Shown piece by piece: positions 1-11,523 of a DNA stretch of 25,714 nucleotides. The stretch is from a bacterium. GTDB taxonomy: Bacteria > Bacillota_I > Bacilli_A > Mycoplasmatales > Mycoplasmoidaceae. Within the stretch, counting starts at the first letter, position 1, and every line of letters begins with the position of its first letter. The stretch spans positions 1-25,714 of the forward strand of contig JAGCPI010000012.1 of the NCBI GenBank assembly GCA_017645255.1. The letters are read 5' to 3'. Made by a program: the position numbers and the translations under genes. The notes below the pieces were generated by a model that did no database searches, had not been told where the DNA came from, and saw only the letters and a program-made list of their open reading frames with translations.

Positions 1-37
1 AAAAAAGTGCAATAACTCCTTTTAGAGTCGTTGCACT
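1..37 (-). terminator. Terminator-like hairpin on the minus strand
   Basis: On the minus strand, arms at 37-25 and 18-6 pair over 13 positions with one mismatch and one G-U, closing a 6-nt loop, and are followed by six T (plus-strand A run 1-6). This is the layout of an intrinsic terminator for transcripts leaving the window leftwards. No minus-strand gene is visible just upstream of it, so it may belong to the decayed insertion-element DNA here. Confidence 0.4.
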
Positions 38-41
38 TGAA
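29..41. repeat. 13-bp direct repeat, copy 1 (CGTTGCACTTGAA)
   Basis: The same 13 bases recur at 188-200. The two copies bracket the IS3-end fragment (55-150), which suggests that more than one insertion or recombination event shaped this edge. Confidence 0.5.
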
Positions 42-55
42 ATTTCACTTTAGGA

Positions 56-97
56 TTGAACTGAATGAGTCCAGTTCAATTTAGAAATCAATTATAA
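56..97 (+). pseudogene. Remnant of IS3-family transposase, last 13 codons
   Basis: Read with TGA as Trp, this stretch gives LNWMSPVQFRNQL and a TAA stop. It corresponds to LNWMTPVQYKNQL at the other window edge and to the conserved C-terminal end of IS150/IS3-type transposases, where a short Leu-x-x-Met-(S/T)-Pro-Val-x-(Y/F) motif closes the integrase domain. The same frame continues back only to a TAG at 23-25, and the residues before 56 do not match the other copy. This is therefore a truncated or recombined end, not an intact gene. Confidence 0.7.
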
Positions 98-98
98 T

Positions 99-138
99 AA
101 AAAAACACGAAATTTGAATTTTTGTCCAAATTTCATGT
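99..138 (-). terminator. Hairpin of the IS end, terminator-like on the minus strand
   Basis: Arms 138-127 and 116-105 (minus-strand reading) form a 12-bp stem containing one G-U pair, followed on the minus strand by a T run (plus-strand A run 99-105). It would stop transcription entering the element from the window side, the same arrangement as in the right-hand copy at 25583-25621. Confidence 0.55.
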
Positions 139-187
139 CCCAGTTTAAAATTCTCCTATTTCTTGTATAATTTTCTCGAACTACAAG

Positions 188-200
188 CGTTGCACTTGAA
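188..200. repeat. 13-bp direct repeat, copy 2 (CGTTGCACTTGAA)
   Basis: Exact second copy of the 13-mer at 29-41. After the shared core the sequences diverge. It lies just before a terminator hairpin (214-247) and is probably part of old insertion-element DNA. Confidence 0.5.
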
Positions 201-213
201 CTTGCAATTCGGG

Positions 214-247
214 AGAATAGAAGAGTCAAAAACTTCTATTCTTTTAT
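214..247 (+). terminator. Intrinsic terminator-like hairpin
   Basis: A perfect 10-bp stem (214-223 with 233-242) closes a 9-nt loop and is followed by a T-rich tail. It would end plus-strand transcription coming out of the IS3 remnant before it reaches the decayed region and the giant lipoprotein operon. Confidence 0.55.
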
Positions 248-378
248 TATGATTTTTATTTAACATTGCTATTTGCTAATGATTATTTCTGAGGAGTTTA
301 GCAAACTAAAATTGTTAGTTTAGTGATAATTTATTAGTTTTATTAACAAGTGATAATCATTTAGATGAAAAAAAGAAA

Positions 379-477
379 ATGATGAAAATGTTTGCATCCT
401 ATGTTCTACTTAGTTTTTTAAGTTGCATTGTGATGAGTGCAATTATTAGTTGTATAAATACCCAGTCTAATAAATAA
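379..477 (+). pseudogene. Orphan lipoprotein leader, 32 codons
   Basis: An ATG-ATG start opens 32 codons ending in TAA. After two Met and a single Lys comes a hydrophobic stretch of about 20 residues ending at SAIISC (Cys25), a lipobox-like end, followed only by INTQSNK. It looks like a lipoprotein signal peptide with almost no mature protein. There is no convincing ribosome-binding site, only an A-rich run upstream. The likeliest reading is the surviving 5' end of a degraded lipoprotein gene; a genuine very small lipopeptide cannot be excluded. Confidence 0.35.
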
Positions 478-720
478 ATCAGTATGCCTATCCCACCAAG
501 TATTTTTTTATTAGAGTGAGTGTAATTAATAATAACCAAATTAGTTCATTACTATCAAGTAATAGGAAATATTTGGTTAATTATGAAGCATAAATTTAAC
601 TTGTTCTTTCCTTGACAACGGTCTTATATCTTCATTATTAATATGAATTAACTGTGAATTCATTAGTTAATTCTTTTTACTTCATGCAATTAATAAAATT
701 TGCTTACGTATGTGAATAGT

Positions 721-951
721 AATGCAACGAATGAATTAAAGATTATTAACCAAGCTAATTAAAGTAAGTATTTAATGAGAAATGCAGTGAGGATTAAATT
801 GAACAATTACAAGTTAAATACCGGTTTAACAAATAATTAAATTAAAAATAATGAACTAACACTAACTAATGATGATAATAAGAACATTAGTTTGAAACTA
901 GCAATTACCAACGTAGTAAATAATTTTGTTTATTTTTACATAACTTTATAA
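721..951 (+). pseudogene. Possible relic of a lipoprotein head domain
   Basis: One frame stays readable for 76 codons with only two internal TAA stops (760 and 838). It gives an Asn/Leu/Thr-rich sequence ending in ISLKLAITNVVNNFVYFYITL-like text. Its composition and the pattern of hydrophobic positions resemble the N-terminal head of the two giant lipoproteins, around residues 140-215. This is a by-eye comparison and weak; chance openness in AT-rich DNA is possible. If real, a third paralogue once stood upstream of the current pair. Confidence 0.27.
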
Positions 952-1024
952 AAGAATAGAAATAGGAAATTTGAAATAAAATACTAAAATAGCGTTTACT
1001 TAACTTTCAAAAAACATTAAAAAG

Positions 1025-1030
1025 TAGGAG
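1025..1030 (+). promoter_or_regulatory. Ribosome-binding site for the first giant lipoprotein (TAGGAG)
   Basis: TAGGAG ends six bases before the ATG at 1037 and fixes that start. The leader that follows is a typical charged-then-hydrophobic lipoprotein signal. Confidence 0.7.
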
Positions 1031-1036
1031 TTAATT

Positions 1037-4000
1037 ATGAAGAAAAAGAGCAAAATTATTTTAAGTACTCTTAGTGCAATTTCAATTGGTGCACTTGTAA
1101 TTGGATCAAGTTTAGCGTGTGTACAATATAACAGCAATCAGAATGATGCTAATTTAACTAAAACGAATAAGAAGCAAGTTGATAATTTAGCTGCTAATTC
1201 GAATTCTCAAGTTAATAATAGTGTTACCTTCAATGATAACGCATATTTGCAAACTCTTAACCAAAACGTTACTACCAATCCGCAAGGAAGTAGTTGAACT
1301 AAAAAAGACGCTTTACAATATACCAACAAACAAATTAATGACATGGTGCAAATTTATGGGGTGTCATCAATTTTACGCTGAACACTAATTCAAAATTTAA
1401 ACTATACTTTAATTCAATATCTAAAATCAATTTTGCAACAACAATTTTCCATTAGCATTTCTAATTTCAATTATGCACTTACGAATATTACAAACAATAA
1501 TAATTTAACTAATTATCGGTGTACGATTACTTTAAACGTGGGGTTTAAAGTAATTAGTAAGGCTGATAATGCTACTTTAACTTTTAATAACACATACACA
1601 TATAATAACGTTGCATTAACTCCGAATGTAATTAATAACGGGCAAGATGCTTATGCATATTTAGTGCTAACTAATTCATTAGCTAGCACTTTGATTCCTT
1701 CGAAAGCTAGTTATTGTAATGATGCTCATATCTCTAGTAACTGAACTAACAGTGACTTTACTAATTTACAAACCATTGGTTGATTACCAATTAGTGCAAG
1801 TAATGTTATTACTACTAGTAATTACCAAGGAGCATTAGCAGATGGATGTGCTCGTAGTTTAAATAGTGGCATGAACCAATCATATCAACAACAAGCCCAA
1901 TTCATTAGTATTGTTAGCCAAGAACAACTATATACTTTTAACATTGGTTTTAAATTTGGTCAATTAAACGACGTGGTAATTGATGTAGAAGGTCAAACTC
2001 CAAACAATGATAATCTTTACATGTTCAATTATAATGACCAAGTTACTTTATCCATTAACTTTGCCCAAAGTACGATTATTAGTGGAGCAAATAATATTTA
2101 TCAATGAGTGCAAGCAAGTCCCAGCAATTCAAATCCAGGGATGACAATTGCCAATGCCACTAGTCCTACTTATCAATTTAATTGTTATAAATCCTATCGT
2201 TATTATTTACAAGTAACTTTACCAAATGGGAAGATTTTAACTTCAAATTCCATTACCATTAATGTCAATACTAGTTCGTTAAGTATTGTTAATACTAATA
2301 GTAATGCCAATGCAAATAGCAGCATTTATGATGCCCAATATGGTACCCAAGTAACTTTAAGTGCTAATCAAGCATGACAAAATATATCAGGAATTAACTA
2401 CACGTGAGAAGTATATGATAATAGCAGCAAGAAGTTTGAACCAATTCAAAATGCCCCTAATGCTGCTAGTTATAGCTTCACTGCTATTACTGATGAAGTA
2501 TTTAAACTAGTAATTACCACCAACAATGGAGAATTTACTACTACATCTGTTAATTCCTATACGGTTAATATTAAGAACAATTCCATTAGAATTGTGGCTA
2601 ATAATCCTCAAGGTACAGCATATGCGAATGCCCAACAAATTCCATACGGAAGTAAAGTGCAATTAGTATTGAATGATGCGCAAGCATGAACTGATGTTAA
2701 TGGTTTAGTTTACACTTGATCAAAAGTCGTTAACTCTTCAACTATTGAAAGTGTGCAAAGCACTAGTCAATATTTGCCATATGCGATTAATTCCTTAACA
2801 AGTAACGTAAGTTATCAATTAAAAATTTCTAATCCAACCAATGCAGCCTTTGTTCCATTAACTACGATCATTAATTTAGGAGTAGCAAATACTCAACTAG
2901 AAATTGCTACTAACCCAACTCCAAGTGCTAATTCTGACATTACGCAAACTGCGAATGGAAACATTAACGTCGTATATGGTAACCAAGTAACTTTACAAAT
3001 TACTAGTTCTTATTGAAAAGATCTTAATAATCCTAATTATGTTTACCAATGATATAAGTATGTTCAAAATTCAACGAGTGGAACTTGAAGTTTCCAACCA
3101 ATTAAAGGTGCTACCCAAAAAACCTATACTCCTACCATCAATAACCTTGATGGTACTTATCGGTTACAAATTTCTGATCCCACCAATGCTGATTTTGCTT
3201 TAAATCCAAGCAATAGCATTACCATCATTGTGACAGAAAAGAATTGCACCATTCAACCAAGTATTGCTAATTATACTAATTACATTAACTACGGTTCAAA
3301 TTTAACCTTATCTTTAGCAAGTGATTCTTATTGATTAACTAATAATCAAAATCTTGTTTATACATGATACAAGCAAGGAGATAGTACTGCCCTAGGAACT
3401 GGAACGAGTTTTTCTATAACTGACGCTAAATCAAGTAATAGTGGTACTTATTATTTAGTAATTACCAATAAAAATAATCCTGATTTTGCGATCACTTCCA
3501 ATTCAATTTTAGTAAATGTTGGTACTCCTAAATTAACCATTGATTTAAAAGGAACTAGTCAATCATCAAATTCTTACCAATTACAAGATACATACCAATA
3601 TGATTATGGGCAACAAGTAACATTACAAATTGATGATGCTAATTCTTCCAATGCAATTACTAATTCAGCAAACCAATTTCAATGACAATGGGGATTGATG
3701 AATGATAATAAGTTTACTGAAATTGGGGAAACCAATTTTGGATCTTATGCTTCATTAAGTAAATATGCTTTATTTTTAAGCGATTTATATCCAAGTCAAG
3801 CTAAAACCGGTATCACGTATCGCTTAGTTATGAAGGGTGATATTGGGCAAACAAGTCCAATTACTTCAAATACCATTACTATCTTGCCAAATGCTACTTC
3901 GTCTTATTTGCAATTACAAGTTGAAAATCAAAATTATAATTCCAACCAAAATTACCAAATTACTTACGGAAATAATGCCACTGTTAGTCCATATGGTTAT

Positions 4001-7000
4001 TGATTAAATAATCCAAGTAATTTTGCTTTGACATACCAATGAACTAATGCTAATGGCCAAACTATTGGCACCAATGCTGATTTACCAATTAATTATTTAA
4101 TTGCTAGTCAAACTGACCAATTAACAATTACATGTGCGAACATTCCTGGATTTAAATTAACTTCAACTATTACGGTAGCTCCAACTAGCAACACAATTGC
4201 CATTAATGTCCAAAATACTTATGGAAAAATTAATAACGATAATTTAACGCAAGGATCGTTAACTGCTACTTATGGTAGTTATATTTATTTAAACGTTTTA
4301 AACTTAAACGTTTATGATTTGTATGACTCCTTTCAATATAACTGGGAATACGCAGTTTACACTAACGGACAAGTTAAATGACAAAGTATTAATCCAAATA
4401 GTTCCCAAAACTTTGATTATTATGCTTTTATTGCGATGCAAAATGTCCAACTTAAGTTGGTCATTACTTCGAATAAACAATCAGGTTTTACTTTAACTTC
4501 CACTCCGTTATCAGTAAGTGTTGTTAACTCAACATTAAGCGTGAATGTTTACAAAGGTGAAAACAATTGAACCACTAATCCAAGCAATACAAACTTATTA
4601 CCTAATACTGGAGGTAATAACTATTTCTTAAATTATGCACATGCATATACTTTAGGATTAAGTGATTATTGAAATAATCCAAATACAAATGCAAGTGATG
4701 GATTTAACCAAATCTATGAAAATGGTTTAACATACACTTGAAAAGATCGGGGAACAGTTATTCAAACTACATCCACTAATGATAGTACCTTTAATCCATG
4801 GTATGCAATTGATAGTTTTGCTACATCTAGTATTTATACCTTAACGATTAGTGGCAATATTAAAACAACTTTGCCTAACAATTTGCCACAACCAGAAAAC
4901 ATCAGTACTTTTGGTAGTCTTGATTTAACTACTACCATTGTTTTAAATGTCCAAAGTAATACCATTTCCATTGGGGCAGTTACTGAAACCAACGGTCCAG
5001 TTAGCATGGTTAATGAAGGTACTTATAATGTAGTTTATGGTTATACTCCAAGCATTCAAGTACAAACTAAGTATTTCATTCAAAATAAGAATGATTATAC
5101 TTTTGAATGGTATTTAAATGACAATTCAACAGCTTATAAGAGTGCAGTTGGCTTAACTGAAATCACTTTGCCTAACCCCATCTTGAGTAGTGGAACTAAT
5201 GTGCAATTAGTAATCGTTCCACTGCAAGGGGGTAAAAGTATTAGTTCCCAAATTATTACGTTAAACCCAATTAACTTAAATGTTAACATTAGCGGATATG
5301 CCGGACAAAATAATAGTGCAAATCGTTCTAGTACCCAAGTTGATGCCAATTATAGTGAAAATACTTATTTAACTCCAACTCCTTCTACTAGTTCTAACTT
5401 TAACTTCTGAGCTAATAGTGATGCTAGCAAGTATTTTAGTGGATTAAAGTACACTTGATATGAAGTTGCAAGTGATGGAGCATTATTGCCAATTACCAAT
5501 AATGATAGTGCGAATACTCAAACTTTACTATTAAATCCAACCCAAGATGAATTGCAATACACATTAGTAATTACTGATCCAAATATTTCTAGTAGTTTTA
5601 AAATTACTAGTACCACTAACATTACCATTAATGTTAGTTACTCTTTAATTCAAATTCAAGCAAGTAATTTAACTCCAAAGTATGGCGATGCAGTTACTTT
5701 ATCATTAAAAACTCCATATTGAACGAACGTTAGTTATCAATGGTACTATAACAGTGTTGCCAAAGGTAATGAAGTACTTAATAATAATACTAATGGCATT
5801 AATAACAATACTGGTACTACTGCTTCGTATGAATTCTATGCAGAAAAAAGCAATACTTATGTTTTACAGATTACTTGAACTGAAAATGGAAAGCAATTTG
5901 AATTAACTTCTAATAGTATTAGCATTAATGTCCAAGATGCAGTTTTACCATTAACTGGCATGGGTACTAATCCTGATGGAAGTAGTGTTTCGTTTCCTAG
6001 TTTAAATGGAGTAAATGAATATGTACTTACTTGCTGATATGGAGCAAGCAATTTAAGTTTTAGTCCAACTGGATATTGAGCAACTGTTGCTGGTGCTACT
6101 TATCAATGACAAACTTTAAATACCACCAATGAATGGGTAAATATCACAGAAGCTACGAGTGAAACTTATAATTTAGCATATGCTTTAGTGCAAAATGCAA
6201 CTTATAGATTAGTACTTACTTACAATGGTTTATCAATTACGTCCGGTGCGATTGTTTTAAATCTTATTAACCAAAATGTAAGCATTGCTGCTACTTACAA
6301 TGGTGAAACTTCAACTTCTACTAGTGATCCAATTTCCATTCCATTTGGGGCTCCATTTACCTTAAGTGCAACTGGAGCGTGAGCAAGTAGTAACATTCCA
6401 AGTAGTTATACTTACACTTGGTACTATGGTGCCAATGACAAGAATGGAGTCAAAATTGGTACTGGTGCTACCATCACGGTGTTAGGCAATAATGTAACTA
6501 CTTACAATGGTAGTAGTACTTTACCTACTAGCAATAGTACTTATAGTTATTATTGTGTCATTACGAATGAAAATTGAAATCAAGGTAATACAACGACCAA
6601 TGAAGTAAGTGCTACTACTACTCCAACCGTTAAGATTGTTGATGTAACTCCGCAATTTACTGTGCAAAGCATGGTTGCAGGATCATTTAATACTTTAGCT
6701 CCTGAAGATAATACTAATAATCAATATTTAACTAATTATGGCACGCAAATTCAATTAAATGTTAATAATTATGGAGCTAATGCTACAAGTTGAAACTGAA
6801 ATTTTGGTAGTATTAATTCTTGTTCATGATATGTTGAAGTAGACGGAAAATCTTATCAAGTTAGTCAAAACAATTTACCAAATTTTAGTTTTTACTCATT
6901 AACTAATGGAGCTCAATATTACGCAGTCATTACTGGTTCATTAAGTAATGGAACTACGTTTAGTGTAACTTCACCATTATTAACCTTTAGTTTACAACAA

Positions 7001-10000
7001 ACAAGTTTAGCATTAAGTATGACTTCTGGTAGTACGAATGCTGCTGGTGATAGTAATTCCATTATTTCAGGGAAAGATACTGCTTACGTAGTAAAGTATG
7101 GTTCCATGCAAATTATTACCCCAAGTACTTATTGAATTAATTACTTCAATGATAATAGCAATTTAAATCCAACTTATACTTGAACTTACAATGATGGAAA
7201 TGGAACATGAACTACCATCAATAATAACTTAAACACCACTACTAATCAATATCAATATGCTCAATTTTTTACTAACGGGATGAATAATGGAGCCGAAGAA
7301 GGAGCATACCAATTAAGCGTGCAATATTCTTCCATTTCCCAAGTGATTCCTAGTGGTTCTAGCAGCCAAACTGTTTATTTTAAAATTGCTACCGAACAAC
7401 CAGTAATTGTAGAAGTAGTTGGGGATACGCTTGCAATTAATACCAGTGGTAAAGATGTTACTTTAGATAGTGGAAATACTTATTCGTTTTTATATGGAAG
7501 TTTGGCAAATTTAGTTATCAATAAAGGCCAAGTTGATTGAAGTAGTCCAACTTTCTTGCAAAATAATAACAAAATGGTTCCAACTGGATATACTAATTTA
7601 CAAATTACTTATAATTGGTATTACGGACAAAATGCAAATAATCTATCTTTAACTTCAATTAACACTAATAATTATGCGGTTAATGGTCAAGCGGGTTTTT
7701 ATCAATTAGTCATTAATGCTACAAGTAACAGCACAACAATTTTTACAGTTTCTTCCAACATTGTCCAAGTAAAAGTAAGTGAAAACACCATTGCCATTGC
7801 TAACGATAGTGGTCAAGTGCAAGGAGTTTATAGTGCATCTTTTGGTCAATCTTTACCATTACAATTAGATCCAACTAATTACTGGGCGAAAAATTCAGAT
7901 GGTAATTCCTATCAATGATATTGTTCAACAAGTAGCACTTTTAATGCAAGTGATATTTATAATGCAACAACTAATCCAAGTGGAACCATCTATCCATTAA
8001 ATGTAAGTCCAATTAGCATTCCGCAAAATAGTGCATCTGCCACTTATAATATTAATGATGAAAATGGTTGAGGAGGCATCCCTTCCTATACAAGTCCCGT
8101 TTTTTATGGTCCAAATAATTTAAATTTGTATGGATCAAAAGATGGACAATCAATTAAATGTACTAGTTGTATTACTGTCCAAACTAAAATTTATTATTGA
8201 ATAAAATTAACTAATTCAAATTGGGCAAGTGGAACTCCTGCCCTTATTTCAAATCCAATCGTTATTAATCCAACTAATGATACCGTAACAATTGGTTCAT
8301 ATAGTGACACTTTTTCATCTTCAAACAGTTCTTGATACAATTCATCAAATAGTTATACTTATGATTATGGTGATAAAGTTACCATGGCGGTAGTTAGCAA
8401 TCTAACTGATTTACCTGCTGGGGTTACTTATAATTGACAAGTATACACTGGTGATACAACCTACTGATTGCAAAATCCAAATAATATTGTTAACCAAGAA
8501 TGAAATAAGATAGTAGATAATAATTATTCACCAAATAGTGTAATTTTTAGCATTCCTAATGTTTACTTTGGAGATGGTTATTTTGATATTATTGCTGGCA
8601 ATAGCACCTCAACAACTGGTGATTATGATACCAACCCAAATCAAACTAGTTATTGATTACATGTTTTACAAGGTGGAACTTACCGCTTAAAAGTTACGAT
8701 TAATAATGTTTCAATCTATTCTGCTCCGATTTACATAGATGTTAATAGTAATACGACTACCATTGCTTTGCAAGCAAGTGCAGTAAATTTTAATCAAGAT
8801 AATTTAATGACTGATAAAAGCGTTTCCAACCAATCACAAATTAGTGTGCCGTATGGTCGCAATGCAACTGTTCAATTAGTGCCTCCAACTGATGATCAAA
8901 CTGCTCAATTTTGATTAAATGTGTTTAATAATGCCTATGGTACTAGTGGACCATTTTCTCGTGATTTTTATAATTGAACTATTAATTGGACAAACACCGT
9001 ATCAAATATTCAAACCACTAATGGAATTGTTACTCAAAATTATAGTAGTGATTTTCAACTAGATACTAAAGGTAGTGCTACTGGCTGGTCGTTAGGTTCA
9101 GGATCATCAAATACTTCCCCTGAATCGCTTTTGTGAGATAACGGAACAATAACCTTACCCCAAGTATTATCAAGTTATACTTTTTCTTTAACGATTACTC
9201 CAAAAGCATCCTTGACTGAATATGTACCGTATCAAACATACTATTTAATCAATAATAACTTTGTTCCAGGTTCAAATATTGACAATGCTTTTAACACCGT
9301 GAGTCCAACCGTATCATCTTTTTCAATTACTTCGAATACTACTCAAGTAAATGCAGCAGGAACTTACATCGGTCTAGAAGGAAAGACTGATACAGCTTAC
9401 ACTCTTGGTGCTAATAGCTCTACTACTAGTTACTCAAATACATCAGTTAATGTTCCTTATTTAGCAAATTGTGAGTTAAGAATTCCAAGTGCAACTGGTG
9501 CACTTGAAAGTTCGAATGCTCTTGCTAATTGATGATGATTACAAGAAATTGCTAATGGTGGAATGATAGATGGGAAAAAAGTATATGAAATTAATCTATA
9601 CAGCGTAACAACAAGTTTGGGAGATACTGGTGTTATTAGTACTGTTCCAGTTGAACAATTAAGTAATTTTACTGCCAATAATACTTCAAGTTGAAATTCA
9701 CCAGCAATTACTGAAAATGGGACTTATGCAATTCAAGTTAATGTATTAAATCCAAGTGGAAAAGTGATTGGCACTTTTTATTCATCGATTTTAACCGTCA
9801 ATTGTTTTGCAAACGGAAATAACATTTCTATGACTCCAATTGGAATTAGTACTACTTCCACTCCTTCTACATATTCAATGAGTTATTTGCAATTAATTAA
9901 TAATCCAATTGAATTCCAAATTTCCAATAACTGGACGTATTTGAAAGGACTAAGTTCCATCAGTAAAATTAAAATTCTTCTTTATCAAGTAGGAAATAAT

Positions 10001-11506
10001 AGTCCTATTTCAGTTGTTAGTGGTGATTGAGATACTGCAAGTGCACTATCAACATGAACTAATCCATATGCTCCAATTTATGAAGCCGGTCAATATTATG
10101 CTGAAGTGCAATTCTATAATGGAAGTACGTTAGTCCAATCTATTAAGCAAGCTAATCCAATTAATATCACCACTACGTTTTCTAGTGCTACTAAAAATAA
10201 TGCTGATAGTGATTTTACAATTAACAGCACTGTAAGCCAACAATCTAGTAATTTTGATACTTCGATTACAAATGAAAATGATGCTTATAGTTACAATTTC
10301 AATTCCTTTGTAAACTGGCAAACAAGTGCATTTGCAAGTAACGCAACCACTGATGCATCCAACACTAATCCATATGCACTAACAACCACAATTACTGATA
10401 GTGAACTTTCAAACACAGCTTATTATGGTCAGTATTTTGCAAATGCAAGCGGAACTAAATTAAGCATTCCTCAAGATAGTACTACTGCTTTATATAGTGC
10501 AATTAATTTTGCTATTCAATATCAAGCAAGTGGATCTTCGACTTGAAATACTTATGGAAAAGCAGTTACTTTTGATCCTAGTTTGCTACCAAGCGGAACT
10601 AATTATTGTGGAATCATTACTAATTATTGATTAATGCAAAATGCAACTAAAACGGGTCAATTAGCAACTGGAATTAACGGATTTAATCCTTTTGCTTGAA
10701 CAATTGGCAATCAAAATTATCAATGAAGAGTGCAAGCTCAAGTTGAACTTGCTTATGATGGCATTAATTATAGTTATGACGCTCCAAGTATAGTTTCAAC
10801 TAATCTTGCGAACCAATTTGTATTTACAAGTAGTACCTGACAATTTAATGAAAATAGTAGCTCTTTAAGTCTAGAAATTACTAACTCAAGTGGAACTGCA
10901 ATAAGTCCACTAACAAGTAGCGGTACTTCAATTTATTCCTTAGATTCAAGTGATAAATACAACTTTGAATTTAATTCAACACCAAATATTAGTTGAAATG
11001 CACCAATTAGTGATGAAGAAATTAATCCTTATAGCGACAGCACTACGATGTATTTAACTAACCCAATTTTATTAAACGTCAAAATTATGTATGAAGATTT
11101 AAGTGGTAGTTCATTTAGTGCAACTAGTGACTCCTGAACAAATCCAAATGCTTCAATTTCAAATCCATACGCAATTTATCAAAATTTATTTAATAATTGA
11201 AAGAACAATTCATTAACTAATTACTCATTAAATGATGTGTTAAATCACTTAACTGCTTTATCATTAGCAACTGGTTTTTATCAAGTTCAATTTACTTTAT
11301 TAGATGCAAGCAATACTTGAATAATGAATGCGCAAAATGGAGTTGATAGTAATAAGTGAACTTTCAACACGCTTGATACGATTACGTTTACTACAAATCC
11401 AATTTATATTTTAGATAGTAGTACCACAACTAATGTTGTTTTATACAAGATGAATAATAATAGTAATTTAAATTGACAAGACACTTTAATGGCAAAAGCC
11501 AAATAG
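1037..11506 (+). CDS. Giant Ig-like-repeat surface lipoprotein, 3489 aa
   Basis: One continuous frame if TGA is Trp, ending at TAG. Residues 2-6 are basic, 7-25 hydrophobic, and the leader ends SSLAC, so Cys28 is the predicted lipidated N-terminus; the protein should sit outside the membrane. Residues 29 to about 320 form a head domain shared with the next gene, with cysteines at 162, 227 and 271. From about 320 onward come roughly 20 modules of 100-120 residues. Each has a Y-x-x-x-YG-x-x-V-T-L strand, a Trp 5-10 residues later, a YxW strand, a Y-x-L-V-I-T strand, and a closing TSN-x-I-x-INV strand, a pattern typical of Ig/PKD-like beta-sandwiches. Modules after about residue 2750 are harder to recognise. 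The protein is rich in Asn, Thr, Ser, Gln and Tyr and poor in Lys and Arg. There is no LPXTG motif and no C-terminal membrane segment. It is first gene of a two-gene operon. A role as adhesin, gliding-type leg or surface shield is inference; large repeat proteins such as Mvsp and Gli349 of Mycoplasma mobile are architectural analogues only. Confidence 0.9.
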
Positions 11507-11508
11507 AT

Positions 11509-11513
11509 AGGGG
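11509..11513 (+). promoter_or_regulatory. Ribosome-binding site for the second giant lipoprotein (AGGGG)
   Basis: The whole intergenic gap is 17 nt (11507-11523) and holds AGGGG ten bases before the ATG. There is no room for a terminator or promoter, so the two giant genes are expected to share one transcript. Confidence 0.6.
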
Positions 11514-11523
11514 TTAAAAAATT

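Larger units (their letters stand above)
55..150. repeat. Left copy of a ~95-bp inverted repeat (IS3-family 3' end)
   Basis: The reverse complement of 25571-25665 matches this stretch almost base for base: I count five substitutions in the coding part, two near the inner end and one A-run length difference. It holds the last codons of an IS3-type transposase, its stop, an A-rich gap and a hairpin. Outside it (before 55 and after about 150) the similarity stops. The two copies face each other, so they mark the inner boundaries of two inverted IS3-family elements. Confidence 0.8.
478..1036. other. Gene-poor, decayed region upstream of the giant lipoprotein operon
   Basis: No intact gene is visible on either strand. 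The stretch at 721-951 reads as a stop-interrupted coding relic (listed separately). Around 574-587 the bases GTTAATTATGAAG repeat the start region of the gene at 1037, possibly a decayed copy of such a start; that frame stops after 22 codons. The promoter for the operon should lie in the last 100 bases, but no clear -35/-10 pair stands out: TATAAA at 946 and TTGAAA at 971 are candidates without proper partners. Confidence 0.4.

Noticed and set aside
930..1000. Promoter of the giant operon at TATAAA (946) or TTGAAA (971)
   Set aside because: Neither box has a partner at about 17 bp with a recognisable sequence. In DNA this AT-rich, single hexamers are expected by chance.
5134..5349. Minus-strand ORF of 71 codons inside the first giant gene
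   Set aside because: It lies antisense to well-patterned coding sequence, has no ribosome-binding site and no recognisable family. The same applies to the minus-strand ORFs at 5857, 9457, 10130, 13669, 19273, 19834, 21774, 22523 and 25327.
11400..11506. Possible wall anchor or membrane span at the C-terminus of the giant proteins (also checked at 21800-21903)
   Set aside because: Neither C-terminus has LPXTG-like residues, a hydrophobic span or a basic tail. Anchoring is through the N-terminal lipid.
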